Shown piece after piece: positions 1 through 10,591 of a DNA stretch of 64,000 nt (within the stretch, counting starts at the first letter, position 1; every line of letters begins with the position of its first letter). The notes below the pieces were generated by a model. It ran no database searches, was not told the origin of the DNA, and saw only the letters and a list, made by a program, of their open reading frames with translations. Made by a program: the position numbers and the translations under genes. The DNA comes from Parietaria judaica. Its lineage: Eukaryota > Streptophyta > Magnoliopsida > Rosales > Urticaceae. The stretch lies in contig OX940861.1 in assembly GCA_954871525.1 (NCBI GenBank), positions 15,794,842 to 15,858,841 on the forward strand, given 5' to 3'.

Positions 1-1139
1 TATGTCCTCATTTGTCTTATGTTGTATTAAGGTTATTTTGGATTTAGTTAAATTCCTGTACTTACGATTTTCTGAAAACATAATTAAAGTCCCATATTCC
101 ATTTTAACATGCTATTTTTTAAAAGATCTTCAGAAGGAAAAGAAAATTGAGACCTGACAATCTTTTGGGGCGTAAAATTTGACTCCCACAAATGATTCAA
201 GACCGCTCCTTTCCAGGTCGCTCTAAATTTGGTGAGCCACTCGGATTTGCCATCTGACTCCGACGTAAAGCCAACAGGTCCCACTAAAATCAAGTGCTTA
301 ATATGCTCCGGATGCTATTATGCATACCACATGACACGGTAATACTTTTAACATTCGAATTAAGCATCTGAAGGAACTACCTTAAGAGCATACTTAGCTG
401 CAACATATCCACCAATAGAATGTCCAAGCAATATGAAGTTGCTAATATTCTTGGCTTTTCGCCATTCTTCCAGGGAATCGATAAACCATGCCTCGGTTTC
501 TGCAAATAAAATTGCAAGTAACAATTAGTAACACATAGCGCTTCTTTATTATAAACAACTATCTCGCCCATTAAGATTAAAACAAGAGAAGTTGTAAAAT
601 AACATCGAGGAAATAGTTAGTATCCCTACCTTCAGTGCTTTTGCATGTGAAATCAAGCCTGCTCGATCCGCCCCAACTGAAAGAGTCTCAAGCAAAACAA
701 ACAAGTGTCACGAAATTGATAAGACTTGATATATTCTACAGAGCTCAAAGACAGAAATGAGTCAAATGACTTCAATAAAAATTATTACAGCATAACTCCA
801 AGCATCGAGCACAAGAATCCATTGCCAATCTCAAAAGAAAACTATAGAACATGTCCATAGATTATCTCTAGAATCACAACCCACTTGAGTTTCCCTTATT
901 GTTACCTAAATCTGTCAACCCACATGATGTACTGAAAGATATATTTATCTAAAATTGTTGGTTGCATATAGAATTAAACACAATCAAATACAATTACAGT
1001 ATGTCGAATCAATTGATGCACAATATGGTGAAGCATGAGAGATAAAAGATCAAAAGAGCTCACCCAAGTTGGTCAATAGCAATAACTCTAAAACGACTTG
1101 CAAGAGCCTCAAAGTTCCTGAAGAAGAATCCTTGCGAAG
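1..1139 (-). pseudogene. 5'-truncated duplicate of the CGI-58/ABHD5-like hydrolase gene
   Basis: This stretch is nearly identical to 13293-14455, which lies inside the complete CGI-58-like gene. Exons corresponding to exons 5, 4 and 3 of that gene lie at 154-314, 381-499 and 630-676, and the 3' part of exon 2 lies at 1064-1139, all on the minus strand with splice sites kept. The nucleophile motif GHSIGG is present in the 381-499 exon. The homology stops abruptly at 1139, in the middle of exon 2, so exon 1 and the start codon are missing. One exon 3 codon differs from the intact copy and changes a conserved Pro to Leu (RPDFT becomes RLDFT). The copy also lacks about 25 bp present in the intron of the other copy near 13625. 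The left side runs off the window, so exons 6-9 of this copy cannot be judged. I infer a recent segmental duplication that is now a pseudogene, or a gene fragment reused with the sequence fused at 1140. Confidence 0.85.
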
Positions 1140-1600
1140 CTGGTGGTCGGGCACAGGTAGTGCGAGGAGAATTTCTTCAGCTAGGTCCAAAACCTCGTGC
1201 AACGCTAAATTAACGCGCATCAAGTCAAATTGCCTAGTGATGTCGGTCTGTAACACGCGGCCCAGTCTGCGAAACCTGTAGACAACCTTATGCAGGAACG
1301 GCCATTCGTATTCACCATCATCTCGAGGCTTTTGAATGCTACTCAAAACTCGCGTTTAATTCTCTTGCTATTGCAACAAAATCATAAACCAAGAAAGCCC
1401 TGCACCTTTCCGCGCGCATTGCCTGAGTTTGCCAGGAACGAGATTGGTGACGGTGGGCGAGCGAGATTCTTAGAGTACATTGTTGTTGATGTGCAAATTC
1501 GTTCCTTAATCGGAATAATGAGGTCATTAATTAAATTCATGGTTCATATAAATTAAGACCAAAGTTATGAATATAATTGAGTATTCATACAAATTGGGCT
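1140..1600. other. Unidentified sequence fused to the truncated hydrolase copy
   Basis: From 1140 the sequence no longer matches the intact hydrolase gene. On the minus strand a frame from about 1346 down to 1140 is open and has protein-like composition, with motifs such as EYEWPFLHKVVYRF and ALHEVLDLAEEILLALP, and it reads across the junction into the hydrolase exon in a different frame from the hydrolase. I do not recognise the family. It could be a fragment of another gene brought in by the duplication breakpoint, or chance. 1350-1600 shows nothing I can name. Confidence 0.35.
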
Positions 1601-2409
1601 TGTGAGATACATAGCCCAAAGGCCCAATAAACACTTAATTGTGTTGAGGCCCGAACAGAACCAAAAGTCCAAGGAACAAAAGCCCACCTCGATCAGAGAT
1701 TGCTCAAAGGAGACACGAACAGAAGGCTTGCAAAGGGAAAAATCCCGAGCAGAACTCAAGAAACACACTAGCACAAGACGAAAACCAACACTTGGATAAA
1801 ATCCAAAGTACTCAACAGGTCGAACGACCTGAAGGACCCAAAGCTCGTCCCGGGCAGAGATTGCCACAAAGGGATCTGAGCAAAAGCAGTCAAAAGAACC
1901 AAGCACGAGCAGACCAAGTCAACAACCTCAATTCAAACTTCCAAAGCCCGACCAGGAAGATCGCCCCGACATGTCAGCTCGACATCAAGTCAAGCTCCGA
2001 ACTCGAAGCCACCACCAACGTACACTTCCAACGGGCAGAAACCAGAAGCCTATAAAAGCAATAAGACAGCCCTATCACACGCACGCAAGCATTTTACTTC
2101 GAGAGAAAAGATTCTGTGAGAGTTGTAATTTCAGAGCATTTTCTTTCATTTTCGATCAACTTGGAATTGGCTTGTCGTTCTGGTTAATCTCTTTTTCAAA
2201 GCAATAAACTTACAGAGGACGTAGTCAACTACCGCATTGGGACGAACCTCTCTAAAAAAACCTCTTGTGTTTTGTCTTATTTTAATCTTTTTATTGTTGT
2301 TGAAAGTATTGACAATGCGGAGGTCAGGATCCACAAAGTTCTTAGCACCTTCAAACCGAAATCCCATTCACCACTCACGTGACTGTTGGTGTGCGAAACC
2401 ATGTCAACA
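1601..2409 (+). repeat. 5' LTR of the gypsy element (left edge uncertain)
   Basis: The right edge is set by CA at 2408-2409 just before the primer binding site. The left edge is placed at the TG of TGTGAGATACATAGCCC at 1601 but cannot be checked, because the 3' LTR and the target duplication are missing. A TATA-like CTATAAAAGC lies at about 2049-2058. Confidence 0.6.
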
Positions 2410-2412
2410 GTT

Positions 2413-2430
2413 TGGCGCCGTCTGTGGGAA
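2413..2430 (+). other. Primer binding site of the gypsy element
   Basis: TGGCGCCGTCTGTGGGAA follows the LTR end after three bases. Its first nine bases match the complement of the 3' end of plant tRNA-Asp (TGGCGCCGT), after which it diverges. This sequence is commonly seen at this position in plant gypsy elements. Confidence 0.7.
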
Positions 2431-2468
2431 ATCTTTGATCTCGCTAACTCTTTCATACTCGACACCCC

Positions 2469-4443
2469 ATGAGTTCGGAAGAGAATCCTGTCTCTAACGC
2501 TTCGGCGGAGGCAACTCCCGACCAGGATGCGGAAGGGCAGACTCTGAGAACCCAGCTCCAAGAAAAGGCCGCTGAAAATGCCGAGCTCAAAAGGCAAATT
2601 GAGTTCCTCATGAGCAGCCAGACCCTGCTCGAACAGAGACCCTACTCTGTGAATGAACCCGGGCAGACCTTTGGGCAAAGGAATCGGGAAAGGGTTAATG
2701 CGGTCCACTTCAACTTCCTGGATCCCAATGATCCCCGAGCCTGGAGAACCAATCAGCCGCCTCTTCCAAGAGGCACGCCCCCGGGCACGCCACCTCTCCC
2801 GAGAGACGCGCTTACGGGCGCATTGCCACTGCCGCCAAACGTCGACACGCCCCAATTCCGAGCTCACGTACTCGGAACTAACCATCCCGAGCCGGGGCAG
2901 AACACACCTTATCAACAATCTCGTAACCATCCGACAGGGGTTCGCTTCTCAAGCCCTTTCCGGGCAGAAAATATGAGCCACCTCACCCCTCACGGGCCAA
3001 GCAACTATCCTCTGCATATAGAGGATGAGCATGCGGGCTCGTATCCTCAGCATACTCAAGCTGAACCTTCGTCCCAGAACAACTCCGAGCTGGACGGCCT
3101 CAAACCCACCATGAAAAGAATGGGAGAGAAGCTCTCCAAAGTTGATTCCCGAGTACATCGTGCGGTATCTGCCGCCCCCGAAATCGAGCGCCTGGTCGAG
3201 GAGTCGACCAGGACCCCGTTCTCGACGGCTATCACGGACACGCGCCTGAGACACGGCGGGCAGATCCACCTGCCCAAGTACGACGGGACCACCAACCCAA
3301 AGGTGCACCTGAGGGCATTCAGAATCGCGATGGGACGGGCAAACCTGGATGTCCACGAGCTAGACGCCGGGCGATGCCAATACTTTGCTGAAAACCTTAC
3401 GGGGGCAGCAATGGAATGGTTCTCCAAGTTAGAATCAAGATCGATTGATAGTTTCAATCAGTTAATCATGGTATTCCTCAAGCACTTTTCCATGTTCATG
3501 GAAACTGAGATTACCGTGGCGAATTTATATGCCCTACAGCAAAGGGAAAACGAGCCTCTCAGGGACTTCATGACGAGGTTCAAGGCAAAAATGGTCTGAA
3601 TTAACGGGCTAGCAGATGAAACGGCCATAGCCGCTCTAACCAACGAGCTATGGTACGACTCTAGGTTCAAGACCGACATACTGGTCAATTGGTACACCTC
3701 GATAGAGGACGTCATTCACCTCGCATCCAAATGAATCAAGCACGATGAAGAGCACGAGGCTCTAAAGAAAAATTTTGGGTCATCCCCGAACGTACCAAGG
3801 CCCAAGATGCACCCATCCCAATCAAGGAGCGGACAACCACCCCCCTTTAAGGGCCCACAGAGCCATGTTCCTACCAGGGGATCCAATCCCCAGCACGAGA
3901 ACTTCCAGCACGGAATATCCCAACCCGGGGGAAGAGAACCCCTATAACTAGGTCTACAATCTAAACTCGAAGGCCGAGAAAGAAACCGAAGCCGTCGAGC
4001 AAGGAGAACTGTGTATGAGCGCCGGTGACATGGCGCCCAATAACAGGGACCTGAACGCCTGGTGCAAATTCCACCAGAGGTATGGCCATCATACCAGAAA
4101 TTGTATGGTCTTACGGGCCCGTCTCGCCGATAAGTATCTTAAAGGCGAGCTCGGAGATCTTCCATTAGACTTCTTCAGGTCGGAAGGGGAATGCGCCGAG
4201 CAGACCCAACAACCAAACACTAGTCAAAGCAATGGCGCCAAACCCGAACAAAAGCAACCGGCTAGAGGAAACAGTGCTCCTCTTAACAAGCGAGGTAAAG
4301 TCCTCATGCTGGAAGAGCAAACCGACCAGAAGTCGGAAGATATAAAGGAACCGGTGACCGAAGAGGCCATCGGGAGAATCTATACGATAGTTGGAGGATC
4401 ATGGTTCTATTGGAACTCGATCAACTCCACCAAGGCCTACTAG
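2469..4443 (+). pseudogene. gag of the Tat-like gypsy element, interrupted by stops
   Basis: The frame opens at an ATG at 2469 and runs 376 codons to a TGA at 3597-3599. The same frame continues with clear gag sequence (AALTNELWYDSRF and onward) to another TGA at 3732-3734, so at least two stops interrupt the original protein. The Retrotrans_gag domain lies around residues 265-375, with the conserved AMEWFSKL and LRDFMTRFK segments. A later open segment at 4015-4443 carries the gag C-terminus with the knuckle-like CKFHQRYGHHTRNC. The N-terminal 250 residues are rich in Pro, Arg and Gln. The protein would have formed the retroelement particle. The antisense ORFs here are shadows. Confidence 0.85.
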
Positions 4444-4464
4444 AGGAGACTGAAAGCCGGGCCC

Positions 4465-5250
4465 GTGGTCCTTCCACGGAAAGAACCCGACTACGAGATC
4501 TCCTTCAAAGATAGTGAAGCATCGACCCTGGTCGGGCCTCACGATGACGCTCTAGTCATCACCCTTCTAGTCTCCGGGTACACGACCGAAAGAATTTTGG
4601 TCGATAATGGTAGCTCGGTAGACGTCGTCTTCCTGTCATGCCTACGAAAGATGGGAGTCAATGACATGGAAATCAATAAGGGGAATATCCCTCTGACCGG
4701 TTTCAACGGAGAAACGGTCGATACCTTGGGACAGTCAGACAATCAATCGTCGCCTATGGAATAGGCAAGATAAAAAAATTTCCTAGTGCTAGATTGTCCC
4801 ACGGCTTACAACATGATCCTTGGGAGACCCTAGATTCATTTAATGAAAGTCGTGCCATCTACCTATCACCAAACCATCCGCTTCCCAAGAGAGGATGGGT
4901 CCATAGAGGAAGTCAAGGGCTACCAGAAGCAGGCCCGAATCTGCTACATGAGATTATTCCGGATGTCTCACACGCCTCAGACACGGCCAAAGGCGCCGAA
5001 AACCGACCAATAGAAGTTAATGTTGGTAGAGGAAAAAGATCCGGCCCAAGAAAGGGATGACGGTAACGAAGGCCCAGACTTGGAAATGACGCACCAGGTC
5101 CAAATCGACCGGCAGAATCCCGACCACAAAGTGGGAATCGGGGTCAACTTGGACAATGACGTCAGAAAAAAGCTGATCAAATTCCTCACAAGGAACCGCG
5201 ACTGTTTTGCGTGGTCTCATGAAGACATGTCGGGAATCGACCTGTTAACA
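4465..5250 (+). pseudogene. Aspartic protease and start of pol, gypsy element
   Basis: The open frame 4465-4764 contains the retropepsin active-site motif as DNGSSVDVVF, preceded by the usual LLVSGYTTERI. Downstream, in a shifted frame, the sequence spells the expected YNMILGRP motif followed by a stop where Trp is usual, then VPSTYHQTIRFP. A third open piece at 5020-5250 has DNDVRKKLIKFL and FAWSHEDMSGID. There are therefore at least one frameshift and one stop. The coding homology ends at about 5247, before the reverse transcriptase core. No functional pol can be made. Confidence 0.85.
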
Positions 5251-5270
5251 AAGAAAATGGAGAGGAAAAT

Positions 5271-5471
5271 GTTTTTTGTTTCATTGAGGTTGGAAGGCTA
5301 TTTATACATGTACATGTATTCTAGATTATTCTACTTCTACATTATTCTAAGAGTAATAAATGCTTTGTAGATAATTCTAATTCTAGGTGATTCTAATTAA
5401 ATCTATCGTAGATTGTTCAAGATAAACTTTAATCTATAATACACTAAATAAATCTAGAATATTCTTTAACA
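5271..5471 (-). repeat. 3' LTR of the truncated copia element
   Basis: On the minus strand this begins TGTTAAAGAATATTCTAG directly after the polypurine tract, and it is AT-rich with repeated TCTAGA/TTCTAG motifs. The distal edge is placed where the plus strand reads TG at about 5271. There is no second LTR copy to confirm it. Confidence 0.6.
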
Positions 5472-5477
5472 CCCCCC

Positions 5478-7060
5478 TCAAGCTGGAGCATATATGTTAA
5501 TCATGCCCAGCTTGTTACAAAGATATTCGACCTGCACCCCGTTAAGAGCCTTTGTGAAAATATCTCCTATTTGGTTCTCCGTCTTTACATATGACGTGGA
5601 AACCAAGCCTTGTTGAATCTTCTCGCGAACAAAGTGACAGTCGATCCCAATGTGTTTTGTTCTCTCATGAAATACTGGATTCGATGCGATATGAATAGCA
5701 GCTTGGTTGTCGCACCATAACTTTGCCGGCAAAGAGACTTTGAGACCTATCTCTGTCAATAGTTGATGTATCCACATTATTTCACATGCTGCTTGTGCCA
5801 TTGCTCTGTACTCCGACTCAGCACTGGATCTTGACACAACATGTTGCTTCTTGCTTTTCAACGAGATCAAGTTCTCTCCTACAAAGACGTAATAGCCAGT
5901 TGTTGATCTCCTATCAATCTTGGATCCCGCCCAATATGCATCTGTAAAACATTCAATAGAAGTATGACCATGATTTGAGTATAAGATTCCACGCCCTGGT
6001 GCTCCCTTCAAATAGCACAAGATCTGCTCTAATGCTGCCCAATGTTCATCTGTCAAAGATGTTAAGAATTGGCTTACTATGCTGACGGAGTATGCAATGT
6101 CTGGTCGTGTTACAGTGAGGTAGTTCAATTTGCCGACTAATCTTCTGTACCGTTCAGGATCATCCATTGGTTTTCCCTCTTTCGTAAGCTGCATATTGGG
6201 AGTCATTGGGGCACTACACGGCTTGGCCCCTAGTTTTCCTGTCTCAGAAAGCAAATAAAGTACATACTTCCTCTGAGACAAGTATATACCTTTTTTGCTT
6301 CTCATTACTTCAACGCCCAGAAAGTATTTAATGTCCCTAAGTCTTTTGTGTGGAACTAAGTGTGAAGTTAGGTTTTAAGAGACGAAATACCAACAGTATC
6401 ACTTCCTGTAATTACGATGTCGTCAACATAAACGACAAGGATAATGATATCGTCTTTTGTATTCCTGAAAAACACAGAGTTGTCAGATTTGCTTTTAAAC
6501 AGCCCAAATTGTTCAAGGGCCTGACTAAACCTTCCGAACCAAGCACGGGGACTTTGTTTTAGCCCATATAATGCTTTTCGAAGACGACACACTTTGCCAT
6601 ATTTCCCCTGAGCAACAAAACCAGGTGGTTTCTCCATGTATACCTCTTCATGTAAGTCCTCATGTAGAAATGCATTCTTAATGTCGAGTTGGTGTAGGTG
6701 CCAATTGTAAGTTGCCGCTAAAGAGATGAAAGGTCGAATAGACGTCAATTTGGCAACTGGAGAGAAGGTATCGGAATAGTTAACACCATAGGTTTGGGCA
6801 AAACCTTTGGCGACTAAGCGAGCCTTCAATCGAGCAAGCGTTCCATCCAGATTCATTTTGACCGTGAAGACCCATTTACATCCAATTGCTCGTTTTCCTG
6901 AAGGAAGAGTAACAAGTTCCGAAGTACCATTGTCATCTAAGGCATTAATTTCCTCTGTCATTGCTTTCTGCCAACCAGGATGATTTAAGGCTTCACGAAC
7001 AGTTTTAGGAATGGTGATAGAGTCAAGGGATGAAACAAAATTACGTGTAGAGGATGACAA
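5478..7060 (-). pseudogene. copia pol fragment: reverse transcriptase and RNase H
   Basis: Two minus-strand open frames belong together. 7060-6368 encodes the reverse transcriptase with the expected WVFTVKMNLDG, ARLVAKGFAQ, DIKNAFLHEDL, YGLKQSPRAWF and the catalytic YVDD. 6305-5478 encodes the connection and RNase H region, with KYVLYLLSETG, YSVSIVSQFL, SSAESEYRA and the final DIFTKAL. The two are separated by stops and a frameshift between about 6310 and 6368. RNase H has TDAYWAG where TDADWAG is usual. The upstream gag, protease and integrase are gone. It would have copied element RNA; as it stands it is a remnant. Confidence 0.88.
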
Positions 7061-7082
7061 AAGATTATATGAGATAGACGAA

Positions 7083-7795
7083 GAATACGGACATCAACAC
7101 GTATCAATTTTGTGACGCCTCCTCAAATTTCGTTGAAGGATCGTGCAAACCGCTATCGGGACGCAGTAGCGGTCGAACAGATAGGCGTAGCGGTAGACGA
7201 CGGAGTCCTTCTAGCGGTTGCTAGTGTTTCGGGTTTTCCCAAATATTTTAATTGAAATATTTACATCCACGCGTCCATCCCCCCGCGATTTGATACGCAT
7301 AGGTTCATTTAATACGGGTCGGTGGTCATGAGTAATTGTTCACCCAATTGAGTAGTTGGTGGTGCCCGTCGAGGACATTAAAATGGTTAACCAACCATGC
7401 ATGAAGGTTTCGAAGCAATAATTACGTTCTACTTGTAATATGAATACGGACATCAACACGTATCAATTTTGTGACGCCTCCTTAAATTTCGTTGAAGGAT
7501 CGTGCTAACCGCATCGGGACGGAGTAGAGGTCGAACAGATAGGCGTATCGGTAGACGATGGAGTCCTTCTAGCGGTTGCTAGTGTTTCGGGTTTTCCCGA
7601 ACATTTTAATTGAAATATTTACATCCACGCGTCCATCCCCCCGCGATTTGATACGCATAGGTTCATTTAATACGGGTCGGTGGTCATGAGTAATTGTTCA
7701 CCCAATTGAGTAGTTGGTGGTGCCCCTCGAGGACATTAAGATGGTTAACCAAACATGCGTGAAGGTTTCGAAGCAATAATTACGTTCTACTTGTA
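7083..7795. repeat. Tandem duplication of a 355-bp unit
   Basis: Unit 1 (7083-7437) and unit 2 (7442-7795) are about 96% identical. Both start GAATACGGACATCAACACG and end ATTACGTTCTACTTGTA. Each contains AGCGGT or slightly altered AGCGGT motifs. Neither unit has a convincing coding frame. They could be pieces of an unrecognised LTR. Confidence 0.9.
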
Positions 7796-9400
7796 CCCCT
7801 CGTGATAGTATAAAAATTTGAACGTACCAAAATTATTGATTCAATAGACCACAATTAGAGTCGTAAGAGTTGCTTGTCGGGCAGCTTACAGATCTGATTT
7901 GTCTTTCGGGACCAGGTTACCATGCTTCTGCTTAATCTTCCTAGATGCTCGTGTGGCTCAACCCGTCGCAGTCGCCGTCCCCGATTTCATCGAATTTGAA
8001 TACCGGTACTTACTTATATTGTTTACCTCTACAAAGCTTTACCATTTGTACATTATTTATTTCGTGACCTTAACATCATTTCTTTGAATTTATTTATTCA
8101 TGCAGACGATGTAACAGTAACGTCACCATCAGTTTTGTATATCTCACACTCGATCCGAAGCACCCCGAGCCATTCTGTCGTCCAAAAATATGTTGCCCTT
8201 TACTTTCCAGCTCGACCTTAGTATTAGCATTTATTATATTAAGAAAATATTAATTTATGAATCCGTCCCCTTAACTCTCAATAACGAGGAATACCGGGCA
8301 AATGAAATCAAAATTAAATACGACAAAAGTTTTTTGGCGTATTTAACTTTTCTTTCGCCACGTGCTTCTCTTTATTGCGAGAGACGTTGAACGATTCGAT
8401 ATTACTTTTTTTTGTCTGTAGCGGTATATACTATATGCTATCATTAAAGTTCGAGCAGGTCGGTAGAGTGTAGCGTATTTTTGGGCAGCACGATGGCTCC
8501 GGTATTTTGCGGTGAAGTCCAGTATTGACATATCGGATGACACTACTAATTATTTTGTTGTTTTGTATTGTAACCGAAGTATTCATTATTTTATTTTCAT
8601 GTATTGTAAGCGGCGGTATTAATGTATTGACATCTCGGATGAAGACATTAATATTATGTGCGACTGCTTTCGTATTAAAGTGAAATTTCAACAAAGATCC
8701 GTTATTAGATGAAAAAAAAATAGTTAGATATATAGCGGTACTTACCAATGACGTCTAGCGGTATGTAACAAGACGAATAGAATCTTGCTTTTTTAAGACT
8801 GATATATATTCCGCAATCAAAGATATTTCTAGCGGTACGTAAAAGTACTAGCGGTACGTATAACAACTTGCGGTACGTACTGCATGTAATAAATATATAT
8901 TGATATTAAGTTAGATATAGTTGTACGTACCGTTTACGTAAAATGTCTAGCGGTGTGTACTAAAACGATGTAATAAATTTAAACGTACATTTCCCTCTGC
9001 TTATAAATAATAAATTACATATGCAGCTCATACTTCCGTCACTCTCCTTGGTAGTCTTTTCCTCTTGTTTCCTCCTCTTTTTTTTTTTTTTTTTTTTTTT
9101 TGCTGCTAGGCGGTTCAATCTTCGGAAAATTAGCAGTAACAGAAGCAGGTATCATCCAATCGTCATTAAGCTCGATAACATTTACGGGCGAAGAATACGA
9201 AAGCCATCAGTGGTTGAAACTGTAGAAAGCATGACAAAAATCGTGAATGTTTTTCCCTGCACTGGTGATTGCGCTGATGGCATGCGCACATGGGTACACA
9301 TCGAAGTTAAATTTGTTGCACGAGCACGTCTTGCCTACAAGATCTACCACCTTAAACTCTCCGCTACTCCTCAATTCCCACGACCTAAATTCGGCATGCA
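7796..9400. other. AT-rich noncoding DNA with repeated AGCGGT motifs
   Basis: No gene is supported. The motif TAGCGGTA or a close variant recurs at about 8418, 8733, 8755, 8831, 8849, 8868 and 8947, often extended to GCGGTACGTA. A run of about 25 T lies at 9079-9102. The short ORFs here have no recognisable protein. The motif continues from the preceding tandem units and reappears in inverted form after 9406, which suggests one larger repeat structure. Confidence 0.5.
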
Positions 9401-9402
9401 GA

Positions 9403-9778
9403 TATAGGTACCGCTATATAATATCCTAATACCGCTATAACTTTATCCATAAATTGAAAACAGAAATAAAATTTACTTGATTATACATGATAACCTTAGT
9501 TTATCGTTTATACTCGGCCTACGTATATCGGTACCGCTACACAAAACATTCATACCACTATATTTAATCCAGCAATTGAAAACAGCAATAAAATTACCTG
9601 ATTACAGTGGCTAACCTTAGTTCATAGTTTATAATTAAGGAGTCACGGTGTAAGACCTAAAACCGGCCTACAGGTTTCGGTACCGTTACATAAGATATTC
9701 ATACCGCTATATGTTATCCAGAAATTGAAAACAGTATTACGATTACTTTATCAAACTGGGCTAACCTTCGAATGAGTC
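9403..9778. repeat. Three diverged tandem repeats with inverted TACCGCT motifs
   Basis: Units begin at GGTACCG at 9407, 9530 and 9678. Each unit carries TACCGCTATA or a variant, then ATTGAAAACAG, then GGCTAACCTT or TAACCTTAG. Unit spacing is 123 and 148 bp. TACCGCT is the reverse complement of the AGCGGTA motif found at 8400-8960. Confidence 0.75.
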
Positions 9779-10131
9779 AATTCTTGATATATGATAGAGC
9801 TGAAAGATTCGCTAATCGTTGGGTGTGTAACGCAGAAGATGAAGAGAAGGAATACGGTGAGTCGGCGAAGAAACAATGGGAGCTTAGGGTTTCTCGGCAA
9901 TTGGGGAGTCGAAGAAGAAGACGAATAACAGAAGAGAGAGAAACATGGCGGGAAAGAAAGAATATTAAAAACGAGGAGAGAGAAAAAATAATAAAATAAG
10001 AGGAGAGAGAAAATCGAGCCCAACGAACTGCAAAGGGCCCCACATCGTTTAATGAAGGGTATGAACCAAACATGTGAACAGTACTGAGGGTATAAACCTC
10101 TACCAAATCCCAAAAAAGGTCATTGTTGCGA

Positions 10132-10581
10132 TAATGACGGCAAAAATACCTAAAGTTTGGTCAAAGAACCCTTCGTGTACTCAAAGTTTAAAAGTGGTGG
10201 CAAAAATACCCAAAGTTGCATTTGAGGAGTTGACCACTCCATTCTCGTAATGTCGTTAACTTACCCGTTAACTCTGGCCACGTGGACAAATCTGTTTTGT
10301 TAAGTGTAATCATTAGGGGTTCAATTAGTTGTATTAAATAATATTAATTAGGGGTTTAATTCGTTGTTTTATCGTAAATGAGGCTGATGTGGGCTCATCC
10401 ACGTGGCAAAAATTATTTTAGCAACCCACGTATGTCCACATATCCAGAGTTAACGGCGTTACGAGAATGAAGTGGTCAACTCTCAAAATGCGACTTTGGG
10501 TATTTTTGCCACCATTTTTAAACTTTGGGTACACGAGGGGTTCTTTGACCAAACTTTGGGTATTTTTGCCGTCATTAACCC
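10132..10581. mobile_element. Palindromic MULE-like MITE, copy 1
   Basis: The two ends are long inverted repeats. The left arm starts TAATGACGGCAAAAATACC and the right arm is its reverse complement, ending GGTATTTTTGCCGTCATTAACCC in spirit though with small changes. Homology runs through the TTGACCACT and GTTAACTCTGG segments, so each arm is about 150 bp. There is no coding capacity. The family is the same as at 17943 and, more distantly, 52471-59686, where a 9-bp target duplication points to Mutator-like transposition. No duplication is visible here because the left tip lacks its GGG. Confidence 0.75.
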
Positions 10582-10591
10582 TAATTATTAT

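Larger units (their letters stand above)
1601..5250 (+). mobile_element. Truncated Ty3/gypsy (Tat-like) LTR retrotransposon
   Basis: The order is 5' LTR, primer binding site, gag, zinc-knuckle-like segment, aspartic protease, and the segment that precedes reverse transcriptase. It ends near 5247, just after the WSHEDMSGID motif that usually leads into reverse transcriptase in Tat-type elements. Reverse transcriptase, RNase H, integrase and the 3' LTR are absent, and an opposing copia element begins at about 5271. In-frame stops and frame changes show that it is dead. The element is more GC-rich than its surroundings. The Tat assignment rests on the DNGSSVDVVF protease motif, the WCKFHQRYGHHTRNC gag tail and the YNMILGRP motif. 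Confidence 0.88.
5271..7078 (-). mobile_element. Truncated Ty1/copia retrotransposon, opposite orientation
   Basis: Read on the minus strand, this holds the C-terminal half of copia pol (reverse transcriptase, then RNase H), a polypurine tract and a 3' LTR-like end. Gag, protease, integrase and the 5' LTR are missing. The polypurine tract is on the minus strand at about 5472-5477 (GGGGGG followed by TGTTAAAG). The element abuts the broken gypsy element at about 5250-5270. The right side is cut at about 7078, where unrelated repeat DNA begins. Confidence 0.87.

Noticed and set aside
2277..2930. Minus-strand ORF of 217 codons over the gypsy gag
   Set aside because: It is antisense to a clear gag frame, is Arg/Ser-rich as expected from GC-rich antisense reading, and matches no protein.
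9021..9407. Plus-strand ORF of 128 codons
   Set aside because: It reads through a run of about 25 T that encodes poly-Phe and lies in repeat DNA.
9751..10113. Two minus-strand ORFs of 109-120 codons rich in Ser, Phe and Leu
   Set aside because: Low-complexity composition, overlapping frames, and no recognisable domain or splice context.
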